A stretch of DNA of 54,449 bases from Mycobacterium interjectum. GTDB lineage: Bacteria; Actinomycetota; Actinomycetes; Mycobacteriales; Mycobacteriaceae. The notes beneath the pieces are model-generated. The model had not been told where the DNA came from, did no database searches, and saw only the letters and a list, made by a program, of their open reading frames with translations. The DNA lies in NCBI RefSeq assembly GCF_900078675.2, contig NZ_LT546237.1, positions 3,601,688-3,656,136 of the forward strand. The letters run 5' to 3'. Of this stretch, positions 48,443 through 54,449 are shown in pieces. The position numbers were made by a program, and so were the translations under genes. Position 1 is the stretch's first letter, and each line of letters starts with the position of its first letter.

Positions 48443-48502
48443 GCGTTGAGCCTCGGCAAAGCCGGCGACGCGCCTAAGGCTTCCGTTACTCCCGCAGGGA
48501 TC

Positions 48503-48793
48503 TCAACTCATGGACGGAGCGGGTTCGATGCGCAGAATCCGAATATCACCGGCAGTCTCGCCGGTCGTCCAGACAACCATCCAACTCGCCCCTTCGCCGA
48601 CGTCCACGGTGCGCGCCCAGGTAGTCGGCGTTGTCCGGAACTGGCTGGCCCCGACTCGGTGCAACTCAGGATGCGCATCGAGATCTTCCAGAATCGGGGT
48701 AATGGCCGCGCGAACCGCTCGTTCGTAGTGGTGCGTGCTGCCGGCCAGGGACCGCCAGCGGTCCGCTGCAACCGGTGCGAAGGAAAGAGGCAA
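48503..48793 (-). CDS. Small protein, possible toxin of a divergent toxin-antitoxin pair
   Basis: 96 residues from TTG, the only start upstream of the conserved-looking part (DRWRSLAGSTHHYERAV onward); the in-frame stretch before it reaches a stop without ATG or GTG. The C-terminal part SWMVVWTTGETAGDIRILRI alternates like the beta strands of RelE/ParE-fold toxins, but no catalytic motif can be assigned. Overlapping plus-strand frames look like shadows. It diverges from the small AbrB-like gene at 48958 with a 164-bp gap. Function is a guess. Confidence 0.5.
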   Translation of the reverse strand: MPLSFAPVAADRWRSLAGSTHHYERAVRAAITPILEDLDAHPELHRVGASQFRTTPTTWARTVDVGEGASWMVVWTTGETAGDIRILRIEPAPSMS

Positions 48794-48871
48794 GGAGGGC
48801 GCCTTTCGATGCCGAATGACCCCTCAGCCTAACACCCGATTTCCCCGATACCCCGACACCCATTTTACCCA

Positions 48872-48902
48872 TTGGACCGATAGGGTGTTGGAAACCTATA
48901 GT
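48872..48902 (+). promoter_or_regulatory. Promoter of the small AbrB-like gene
   Basis: TTGGAC (48872-48877) and TATAGT (48897-48902) are spaced 19 bp apart, giving a leader of about 50 bases. The leader holds a hairpin GCGGG-aatgaa-CCCGC (48925-48940) just before the AAGGGAG ribosome site. Confidence 0.5.
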
Positions 48903-48957
48903 GGAGCTGCAGCGGATGAAAATCGCGGGAATGAACCCGCGTCAAGGGAGCGAACCC

Positions 48958-49200
48958 ATGGAGCTAATCGAAGTTGACAGCCGTCGGCGAATCACACTCC
49001 CTAAGGCCGCGCAACATAGCGTCTATCTGGTCACCACCAGCCCGGATGGCACTGTCACCCTCACTCCGGCCGTCGTGCGTACTGCCCTAGAGGACGCGCT
49101 CAGGAACCAGCCGGGCTACATCGAAGAACTCGAGCGCGACGCCGCCGATCCGAGTGGCGACATCCGCTTCGCCGACTGGCGAAATCCCAACCCGACATAG
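48958..49200 (+). CDS. Small AbrB/VapB-like protein, possible antitoxin
   Basis: 80 residues from ATG 48958, chosen because AAGGGAG lies seven bases upstream; a GTG at 48901 would add 19 residues but overlaps the -10 box. The N-terminus MELIEVDSRRRITLPKAAQ has the beta-hairpin pattern (D-x-R-x-R-I-T-L-P) of AbrB/SpoVT DNA-binding antitoxins. The C-terminal part is helical and acidic (ALEDALRNQPGYIEELERDA), as expected for a toxin-binding tail. The likely partner is the divergent 96-residue protein. Confidence 0.6.
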   Translation: MELIEVDSRRRITLPKAAQHSVYLVTTSPDGTVTLTPAVVRTALEDALRNQPGYIEELERDAADPSGDIRFADWRNPNPT

Positions 49201-49268
49201 CCTGCACAAGCGGAACCGTCCCGGCCCGCTTTTCTCGCCGTGCCACGTGAGGCCCGCAGCGAGTCGAC

Positions 49269-50060
49269 TCAGGCGTGCGTGCCGCCGTCGATGCGGATTT
49301 CGGTGCCGGTGATCCAGGCGCCGTCTTCGGACACCAGCATGGCGATGACGCCGGCGATCGCACTGGGCTCGGCCATTCCCGCCCCGCTGGATTCGACAGT
49401 GGTGGGCAGGATGGGCATGAGCCTGGGGAACAGTGACCAGTCAGCGTCTTCGGGAATGTATCCCCCGGTGGCATCGGTGATTCCGGACTTGATGCTGCCC
49501 GGCGCCACGCACGCCGCGCGCAGTCCCTGTTTGGCGTATTCGAGTGCCAACGAATGCGTGAAGGCCTGGATTCCGCCCTTGCTCGCCGCGTAGGCCGCCA
49601 TGTATGGATGGGCGAACGACGCCGACGTCGAGCTGAAGTTCACGATCGCGCTGCGCGGATTCGCCAGCAGGGCACCGAGCGCCTCGCGGACCACGAGGAA
49701 GGTCCCGGTCAGGTTGATGCCGACGATCCGATTCCACAGTTCGAGGCTGGTCTCGTGCGTGTGCGCGGCGCGCAGGATACCGGCCGCGTTGACCAGCGAA
49801 TCCAGGCCGCCGAGGATCTGGACGGCCCGGCGGACGCCGTCGATCACCGACTCCTCGTCGGCCACGTCCATCGCCATGGTGGTGAGGCGGTCGGCGGTCG
49901 CGGCCTCATCCGCCAGTGCCTTGGTCCGGGCCAGGCCGTCCTCGGCGACGTCGGAGGCCACCACGGCGGCGCCCTCGTCGAGCAACCGCAGCGCGGTCGC
50001 CTGGCCGATCCCCGACGCGGCGCCGGTCACCAGGATCCGCCTGCCCTCGAGTCGCTTCAT
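49269..50060 (-). CDS. Short-chain dehydrogenase/reductase
   Basis: 263 residues from ATG (MKRLEGRRILVTG); further ATGs upstream are open but lie in the divergent gene's start region. Cofactor motif TGAASGIG, then DVAD, NAAG (VNAAGIL), active Ser in NFSSTSAS and YAASK for Tyr/Lys. The C-terminal IRIDGGTHA is typical of classical SDRs. Asp in VVASDVAED after the second strand favours NAD(H). Substrate unknown. It diverges from the beta-hydroxyacid dehydrogenase gene, with only 19 bp between start codons, so their promoters must overlap the coding sequences. Confidence 0.88.
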   Translation of the reverse strand: MKRLEGRRILVTGAASGIGQATALRLLDEGAAVVASDVAEDGLARTKALADEAATADRLTTMAMDVADEESVIDGVRRAVQILGGLDSLVNAAGILRAAHTHETSLELWNRIVGINLTGTFLVVREALGALLANPRSAIVNFSSTSASFAHPYMAAYAASKGGIQAFTHSLALEYAKQGLRAACVAPGSIKSGITDATGGYIPEDADWSLFPRLMPILPTTVESSGAGMAEPSAIAGVIAMLVSEDGAWITGTEIRIDGGTHA

Positions 50061-50079
50061 AGAAGGCAGAGTGTATGGC

Positions 50080-50970
50080 ATGGACATCGGATTCATCGGC
50101 CTGGGAAATATGGGCCAGGGCATGGCCGCGAACCTGATGAAAGCGGGTCACCGCGTCACCGTGTACAACCGCTCCCCCGACAAGGCGCAGGCCCTCGTGC
50201 AGCGCGGCGCGACCGCGGCGCGCACCGTGGCGCAGGCGTGCCGGGCCGAGGTGGTGTTCACCATGCTGGCCGACGACCGGGCCGTGGAGGCCGTCGCGCT
50301 CGGCCCGGACGGGATCGCGGCCTCGCTGCCCGCGGGGGCCACGCACGTGTCGTCGAGCACCATCAGCGTCGCGCTGTCGCAGCGCCTTGCCGCGGCGCAC
50401 GCCGAAGCCGGCCAACGCTACGCCGCCGCGCCGGTGTTCGGCAGGCCCGAAGCAGCCACTGCCGCAAAGCTTTTCGTGATCGCGGCGGGCGCCCCGGAGG
50501 TGCTGCAGCCGTTGTCGCAACTGTTCGACGAGATCGGCCAGCGCACCTTTGTGGTGTCGGAGCAGCCGCACACCGCCAACCTGGTGAAGCTGAGCGGCAA
50601 CTTCCTGCTCGCGTCGGCGATCGAAACGATCGCCGAGGCCGTGGCGCTGGTGTCCAAGGCCGGTGTCGACAGGCAGCAGTACGTCGACATCCTCACGTCG
50701 ACGTTGTTCGCCGCGCCGGCCTATCAGACCTACGGCGGGCTGATCGCGCGCCAGGAGTTCGAGCCGGCCGGCTTCGCGGCGAGCCTGGGCCTCAAGGACG
50801 TCCGGCTGGTGCTCGCGGCCGGCGAGCAGCTTCAGGTGCCGCTGCCGGTGGCCAGCCTGCTGCGCGACCGCTTCCTCACCCTGGTGGCGACCGGCGGCGG
50901 GCACCTGGACTGGTCGGCCCTCGCCACCCTCTCCGCCCGGGACGCCGGAAGCTCAGACCACTCCGCGTAA
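50080..50970 (+). CDS. NAD(P)-dependent beta-hydroxyacid dehydrogenase (HIBADH family)
   Basis: 296 residues from ATG (MDIGFIGLGNMGQGMAANL). The N-terminal Rossmann motif GFIGLGNMG is followed by NRSPDKAQ, where Arg suggests NADP preference. The substrate loop HVSSSTISV and the catalytic Lys in ANLVKLSGNFLL fit the 3-hydroxyisobutyrate/beta-hydroxyacid dehydrogenase family; imine reductases share the fold. Its 3' end overlaps that of the convergent SDR gene by 18 bp. No clear role in a pathway here, although the tight packing with two SDR genes suggests shared oxidoreductive metabolism. Confidence 0.87.
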   Translation: MDIGFIGLGNMGQGMAANLMKAGHRVTVYNRSPDKAQALVQRGATAARTVAQACRAEVVFTMLADDRAVEAVALGPDGIAASLPAGATHVSSSTISVALSQRLAAAHAEAGQRYAAAPVFGRPEAATAAKLFVIAAGAPEVLQPLSQLFDEIGQRTFVVSEQPHTANLVKLSGNFLLASAIETIAEAVALVSKAGVDRQQYVDILTSTLFAAPAYQTYGGLIARQEFEPAGFAASLGLKDVRLVLAAGEQLQVPLPVASLLRDRFLTLVATGGGHLDWSALATLSARDAGSSDHSA

Positions 50971-51783
50971 TCCCTCGGCGCCGAACACCGGTTCCAGCAT
51001 CGCCGAGAAGTCCGGGCCGCGGCGCAGGATGTGGCCGCCGTCGACGTTGATGCACTGCCCGGTGATCCAGCTAGCCGCGTCGGACAGCAAGAACATCGCC
51101 AGGTTGGCGACGTCCTCGACCTCGCCCACCCGCGGCAGCGGCGTGCACTGCCGGTAGTCCGCGCTCAGCTCGGGTGACTGCGTGATGGGCACGACCAGAT
51201 CCGTGCGGATCAGGCCCGGACGGATGCTGTTGACCCGGACCCAGGAGGGGCCGAGTTCGTCGGCGGCGAGCTGCATCATGTGGTCGACGGCCGACTTGGT
51301 GACGCCGTAGGCGCCGAACCACCGGTGGGTGTTGCTGGCCGCGATCGAGGAGATCCCGACGAACGATCCGCCGCCGCCGCGCACCAGCTCGCGGGCGGCG
51401 TGCTTGAGCACGTACATGGTGCCGTTGACGTTCAGGTCGACCGTGCGACGCCAGGCCTCCGAGTCGATCTGGGTGATCGGGCCGATGGTCTCCGACCCGC
51501 CCGCGCAATGCACCACGCCGTGGAGCCGGCCGTGCCAGGCCGTGGCGGCGTCGACCGCGCGGGCGGCCTCCTCCTCGTTGGTGATGTCGGCGGGCTCATA
51601 CCGGATCGAGCCGTCGGCCTTGGGCACCTCGATCTCCTTGACGGCCGCCGCCAGCCGATCGGGGCTGCGGCCGACGATCATGACGGACGCGCCGGACGCC
51701 ACCAGCCCGGCGGCGACCCCTTTGCCGATCCCGCTGCCACCACCGGTCACCAGGTACGTCCGGTTGTCGAAAGATAGCTGCAC
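50953..51783 (-). CDS. Short-chain dehydrogenase/reductase
   Basis: 276 residues from GTG 51783 (VQLSFDNRTYLVTG), preferred over the ATG five codons upstream because AAGGGA lies seven bases before the GTG. TGGGSGIGKG is the cofactor loop and GRSPDR after the second strand suggests NADP(H). HCAGG, the Ser of VGISSIAAS and YGVTK complete the classical active site; the C-terminus includes INVDGGHIL. This resembles the 2,4-dienoyl-CoA reductase-like SDRs of mycobacteria, but the substrate cannot be set from sequence alone. Confidence 0.88.
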   Translation of the reverse strand: MQLSFDNRTYLVTGGGSGIGKGVAAGLVASGASVMIVGRSPDRLAAAVKEIEVPKADGSIRYEPADITNEEEAARAVDAATAWHGRLHGVVHCAGGSETIGPITQIDSEAWRRTVDLNVNGTMYVLKHAARELVRGGGGSFVGISSIAASNTHRWFGAYGVTKSAVDHMMQLAADELGPSWVRVNSIRPGLIRTDLVVPITQSPELSADYRQCTPLPRVGEVEDVANLAMFLLSDAASWITGQCINVDGGHILRRGPDFSAMLEPVFGAEGLRGVV

Positions 51784-51834
51784 GCCGCGTCCCTTCACGC
51801 CGAAACTGAAACGGGTTCTAGCATAGGCGAGCGG

Positions 51835-52239
51835 TCATCCGCCTTGGCGGGTCTCAGGCTGTGCGACGCGGCGGGCGACCTCGACCAATTTCGAGGCCGC
51901 CCGACCGGCCTTCTTGCGATCGTCCGTGGTCACCGGTTGGTGGGAGTATGCGACTTTGGACTTCAGGTTCAGCAGGGTTTGGAGGTGCCTTGCTACGTCA
52001 CGCTCCGCCTTTTCCAACAAGGCGATCGCCTCATTGTGACTCTCGCCGGCGGAGTACACGCCCAGTCGACAACAACATATGGCGTCTGCAGCAGCGATAC
52101 CGGCGTCAACGAATAGATCTACCGCCGCGTTCGGCGCGTCGTCTTCGATGAGCACAGCGGCATCGTGGAACTCGGTCGCCTTCTTCAGCCGGCCCACCCG
52201 GACGGCTTCGGAGCACTGCCTCGTGCGCCTGGTCATCAT
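51835..52239 (-). CDS. HEPN-type protein paired with an MNT nucleotidyltransferase
   Basis: 134 residues. Its ATG overlaps the stop of the upstream MNT gene (ATGA). It is mostly helical: a first hairpin with FHDAAVLIEDDAPNAAVDLFV, a CCC cluster, then ERDVARHLQTLLNLKSKVAYSH and a basic tail. The layout fits the minimal HEPN family that pairs with MNT proteins. The usual RNase signature Rx4-6H is seen only as K-x4-H or K-x6-H (KVAYSH / KSKVAYSH), so RNase activity is not assured. MNT partners typically inactivate HEPN by adding AMP to a Tyr near this motif; Tyr is present here. Confidence 0.65.
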   Translation of the reverse strand: MMTRRTRQCSEAVRVGRLKKATEFHDAAVLIEDDAPNAAVDLFVDAGIAAADAICCCRLGVYSAGESHNEAIALLEKAERDVARHLQTLLNLKSKVAYSHQPVTTDDRKKAGRAASKLVEVARRVAQPETRQGG

Positions 52240-52868
52240 GCTCGATCTTTCTTCGGAATCGCTCGGAGTTGCTTAACTAACCACGCTCGTGAACCGGCCA
52301 CGGTGAGGCCGTGTTCTACGACATCGCGGACCATGGGCTCGGTACCCGAACGACGCAGCTCGTCGATCGTGAACTCGACAACGCGCGCATCGTTGCCTGT
52401 CCATTCAGTCACCGCGGTCGTGAGCTCGCCGACACGGCGTGACCAAATGCTCTCTGTCGCATCCCTACCACGTACCAAGAAGATGTCGACGTCGCTGTGC
52501 AGCGTCATCCGGCCCGTCGCCGCGGATCCAAAAACCGCCGCGTATGCCGGCGGTTGATCCCAGCCGTCGAGGCGTTGCTCAAGGCGAGAAAAGAATGTGC
52601 TTGTCAGCCGCGCTAGTGCTTTGATCGGCTCTGCCGCAAGATGCTCGGAGTTGAGTCGATAGACAAACGCGTTACCCACTCGATCGGCCAGAACCACGCC
52701 CTGGAGGACGAGCCTCGCGAGGACCTTGCGTATCCCTTCCTCGGAGAAGCCATCCAGGATTCGATGGATCTGGCCGGTCGTGAATGCGGCATTGTGCGTC
52801 GCCAAGATTGTCAACACATCGCCATCGAGGGTCGGGGTCACTGTGGCGAAAGGTCGGTTCAACTGCAT
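52236..52868 (-). CDS. MNT-type nucleotidyltransferase with N-terminal winged helix
   Basis: 210 residues from ATG 52868, which has GGAGG five bases upstream; earlier in-frame codons (MGDRMEAP) lie before that site. Residues 1-75 form a winged-helix domain (TTGQIHRILDGFSEEGIRKVLARL). The nucleotidyltransferase domain has Gly114-Ser115 and Asp126/Asp128 (VFGSAATGRM, SDVDIFLV), the polymerase-beta GS-x-DxD pattern. It probably serves both as antitoxin, by AMPylating the HEPN partner, and as repressor through the winged helix binding the 20-bp repeats upstream. Confidence 0.82.
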   Translation of the reverse strand: MQLNRPFATVTPTLDGDVLTILATHNAAFTTGQIHRILDGFSEEGIRKVLARLVLQGVVLADRVGNAFVYRLNSEHLAAEPIKALARLTSTFFSRLEQRLDGWDQPPAYAAVFGSAATGRMTLHSDVDIFLVRGRDATESIWSRRVGELTTAVTEWTGNDARVVEFTIDELRRSGTEPMVRDVVEHGLTVAGSRAWLVKQLRAIPKKDRA

Positions 52869-52896
52869 CGGAGCCTCCATGCGATCACCCAACGTT

Positions 52897-52956
52897 AAGC
52901 GTATTATAGTTGGTCTAAGCGTACTTTAGTTGATATAACCGTACTATAGTCGGATC
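52897..52956 (-). promoter_or_regulatory. Three 20-bp tandem repeats with -10 box upstream of the MNT-HEPN genes
   Basis: Imperfect direct repeats start at 52897, 52917 and 52937, with exact 20-bp period and the core GTAnTnTAGT; a fourth partial copy (AACCGTGG) begins at 52957. On the minus strand the first unit contains TATAAT (52903-52908), well placed to give a 28-base leader ahead of the GGAGG site. Binding every two helical turns would place a regulator on one face of the DNA, over the promoter. Confidence 0.75.
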
Positions 52957-53112
52957 AACCGTGGAAGCTGACACGTCAACGCGACACAGAGGCTCACACT
53001 GGGCGGGGCTAAGTCCAGGCACGTCGCTACGCCGGCCCACCTACGCCGGCCCCGCCGTTGCCCATGCCACGCCTACCTGCCGTCGAGATGGCCGCCACCA
53101 TGCATGGGCTGC

Positions 53113-53136
53113 GTAGCACGTGTGCTACACTCCGGT
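53113..53136 (+). promoter_or_regulatory. Palindromic operator overlapping a leaderless promoter of vapBC
   Basis: GTAGCAC-GT-GTGCTAC (53113-53128) is a perfect 7-bp inverted repeat. It overlaps TACACT (53126-53131), a -10 box that ends five bases before the ATG at 53137. Transcription would start at or next to the ATG. Binding of VapB(C) here would block RNA polymerase directly. Confidence 0.6.
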
Positions 53137-53391
53137 ATGGCCAAACAGATCACTCAGCGGGAGTTGCGCAATAACAGCGGCGAGATAATGCGCCAGCTTG
53201 ACCAGGGCGAGTCGTTCGTCGTGACCAGGAATGGAATCTTGGTCGGCGAGCTTTCCCCGCTGCGCCGGAACCGATTCATCAGCGCCGAGGCGGCTGTCGC
53301 CGCGTTCAGGGGCGCTCCGCGGGTGGGGTTCGACCGGTTCCGGGCGGATCTAGATCGGGCCGCCAGCCAGGAGATCACGCCTCGTGGCTGA
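53137..53391 (+). CDS. VapB antitoxin, Phd/YefM type
   Basis: 84 residues from ATG (MAKQITQRELRNNSGEIMRQL); an upstream in-frame ATG at 53104 lies before the promoter. The N-terminal half (RELRNNSGEI through VVTRNGILVGELSPL) is the Phd/YefM DNA-binding fold. The C-terminal part (DRFRADLDRAA) would wrap the toxin. The toxin GTG lies eight bases before the end of this gene, so the two overlap and are translated together. Confidence 0.88.
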   Translation: MAKQITQRELRNNSGEIMRQLDQGESFVVTRNGILVGELSPLRRNRFISAEAAVAAFRGAPRVGFDRFRADLDRAASQEITPRG

Positions 53392-53797
53392 GGCTCCTCG
53401 TCCGCCACAGGGGCTCATTGACACCTCGGTCGTGATCGATCTGGATCACATCGACGCCGAGCAGCTCCCAATCGAACTCGCTACCAGCGCCCTTACCATG
53501 GCTGAGCTTGCCGCCGGCCCTCACGCGACGGCCGAGGCTGACGAGCGAGCACGACGTCAAGATCGCCTACAACGTGCCGAGGCCAGCTTTGATCCTCTGC
53601 CGTTCGATGGCGACTCGGCGAGGGCCTACGGACGCATCTACGCCGCGATCGTCGCGGCGGGGCGCAAGGCACGTGGCCCCCGAGCCGTGGATCTGTTGAT
53701 CGCCGCCACCGCAGTGGCCGCTAACCTTCCGCTCTACACGCGCAACGTCGATGACTTCCGAGGGCTCGATGACCTCCTGACTATCGTCGGCGTCTGA
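53384..53797 (+). CDS. VapC toxin, PIN-domain ribonuclease
   Basis: 137 residues from GTG (MAEAPRPPQGLIDTSVVID), with AGGAG ten bases upstream inside vapB. The PIN acidic residues are visible: Asp13 (LIDTSV), Glu41 (MAELAAG), Asp103 (AVDLLIAATA) and Asp123/124 (NVDDFRGL). VapC toxins cut specific tRNA or rRNA when free of VapB. The motifs are intact, so it should be active. Which VapC subfamily this belongs to was not determined. Confidence 0.9.
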   Translation: MAEAPRPPQGLIDTSVVIDLDHIDAEQLPIELATSALTMAELAAGPHATAEADERARRQDRLQRAEASFDPLPFDGDSARAYGRIYAAIVAAGRKARGPRAVDLLIAATAVAANLPLYTRNVDDFRGLDDLLTIVGV

Positions 53798-54242
53798 TCC
53801 CCACGGGTTCAGCCGAGCACAGCTATGAAACCAGCCGGAGCCAATCGACCTGTCCGCGGAACTTCGGCTGCAGCCGCCTTGCTGCCCGTCACCGAGCCCG
53901 CGGCACCGTCAGCGTGACGATAAGGCCAGACCACCTCGGTGTGCACCGAAAGAGACGGCGTCGTCGCCAATTTCAGTGCTCATCGGTCATCGCAGGCGTG
54001 AATTGGCAGGTCGCCTTCCAAAGGCTATGGCCGCCAAATCTATTCGACGATTGACCCACGATCACCGCAATGACGCCAACGACCACGGCTTCGCCACGCA
54101 AGGTCGTGATGCCGAAACCGCGTCCAGTGCGACGACCTACCGCCGGCCTTGGCGCGGCCTCTTCCGCCGCGCGGTGGTGCTGGTTTAGAAGTAGTTCATT
54201 TTTGACTGTGATCGCGCGCACTCGACTTGTACACTCCGGCAG
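53798..54242. other. Intergenic region, no gene recognised
   Basis: 445 bp without a convincing coding frame; the short open frames here lack start signals and family resemblance. The last part holds TTGACT (54202) and TACACT (54230-54235), the latter placed to start a leaderless mRNA at the GTG 54243. The string TACACTCCGG also occurs at the vapBC promoter. Confidence 0.5.
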
Positions 54243-54449
54243 GTGACCGCCGAGCCGTCAAGGGTTGCCAATCTGCGTCTGATCTCAGCGCTGGGCGCGC
54301 TGGCCACGGCGGTGGCGGTGGGCTGGCAGAGCGCACCGGCGGGGATGGGCGGGGATGGGCCCGTCGAGCTGCGCTCGACGGCGGCGCCGATGGAGACCAC
54401 CATGAAAAGCCCCATCGTCGCGACGACCGATCCGCGTCCCTTCGATGCG
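54243..54449 (+). CDS. N-terminus of an exported protein, cut by the window end
   Basis: 69 residues from GTG are visible. A hydrophobic segment (LRLISALGALATAVAVGWQ) behind a short N-terminus suggests a signal peptide or anchor. It is followed by GPVELRSTAAPMETTMKSPI and TTDPRPFDA, a stretch reminiscent of the start of DUF3558-type mycobacterial exported proteins; this is a weak memory-based match. A direct 10-bp repeat GGGGATGGGC (54341-54360) lies inside the frame. No Shine-Dalgarno; a -10 box seven bases upstream suggests a leaderless mRNA. Confidence 0.55.
   Translation, partial: MTAEPSRVANLRLISALGALATAVAVGWQSAPAGMGGDGPVELRSTAAPMETTMKSPIVATTDPRPFDA

Noticed and set aside
52897..52960. 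CRISPR-like short repeats
   Set aside because: The 20-bp units are directly adjacent with no spacers and cover a promoter, so they fit operator repeats rather than CRISPR.
53973..54221. Short open frames on both strands near 54.0-54.2 kb
   Set aside because: No ribosome site, no conserved pattern and unusual composition; treated as intergenic.

Overview
The window reads as chromosomal DNA of a slow-growing Mycobacterium. The DNA is GC-rich. It carries a pps/drr/papA5/mas lipid locus matching the phthiocerol dimycocerosate (DIM/PDIM) genes of the M. tuberculosis-M. marinum-M. kansasii group, together with a PE-family protein, an LpqH lipoprotein, a CpsA-type LCP protein and several type II toxin-antitoxin modules. 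Names rest on recognition of protein sequence; no database was searched.

Left part (1-30.3 kb): the end of ppsB, then ppsC, ppsD, ppsE, drrA, drrB, drrC, papA5 and a trans-acting enoyl reductase (Rv2953 type). All run on the plus strand with 1-4 bp stop/start overlaps or very short gaps, so they look like one long operon. PpsB-E extend and reduce the phthiocerol chain. PpsD has no enoyl reductase domain, and the stand-alone reductase is the known partner that supplies that step. DrrABC is the export ABC transporter. PapA5 joins mycocerosic acids to the diol. Converging on this operon from the minus strand are mas (mycocerosic acid synthase) and a TetR regulator that overlaps mas by 4 bp. fadD28 and mmpL7, which flank mas in M. 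tuberculosis, are not in the window.

Middle (30.3-43.7 kb): an intergenic stretch with a diverged copy of a TetR leader and a long hairpin; an HSL-type esterase; an Xre/MbcA-RES toxin-antitoxin pair; a PE protein with a histidine phosphatase domain next to a large ESX-type/TPR-region protein; a TetR; a PNPOx-like flavoprotein; then envelope and secreted proteins (proline-rich protein, LpqH, S1-like protease), an alpha/beta hydrolase, a TDT-family transporter and a small membrane protein.

Right part (43.7-54.4 kb): the wreck of an AAA ATPase/S8 peptidase gene pair; a TetR carrying a Phd-type antitoxin tail; a second TetR closely related to the mas-linked one, with a leader matching the orphan leader near mas; a CpsA-like LCP ligase; a divergent pair of small toxin/antitoxin-like genes; two short-chain dehydrogenases around a beta-hydroxyacid dehydrogenase; an MNT-HEPN module preceded by three 20-bp tandem repeats; a VapBC module with an apparently leaderless, palindrome-overlapped promoter; and the start of an exported protein cut by the window end. 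No tRNA, rRNA, IS element or CRISPR array was seen.
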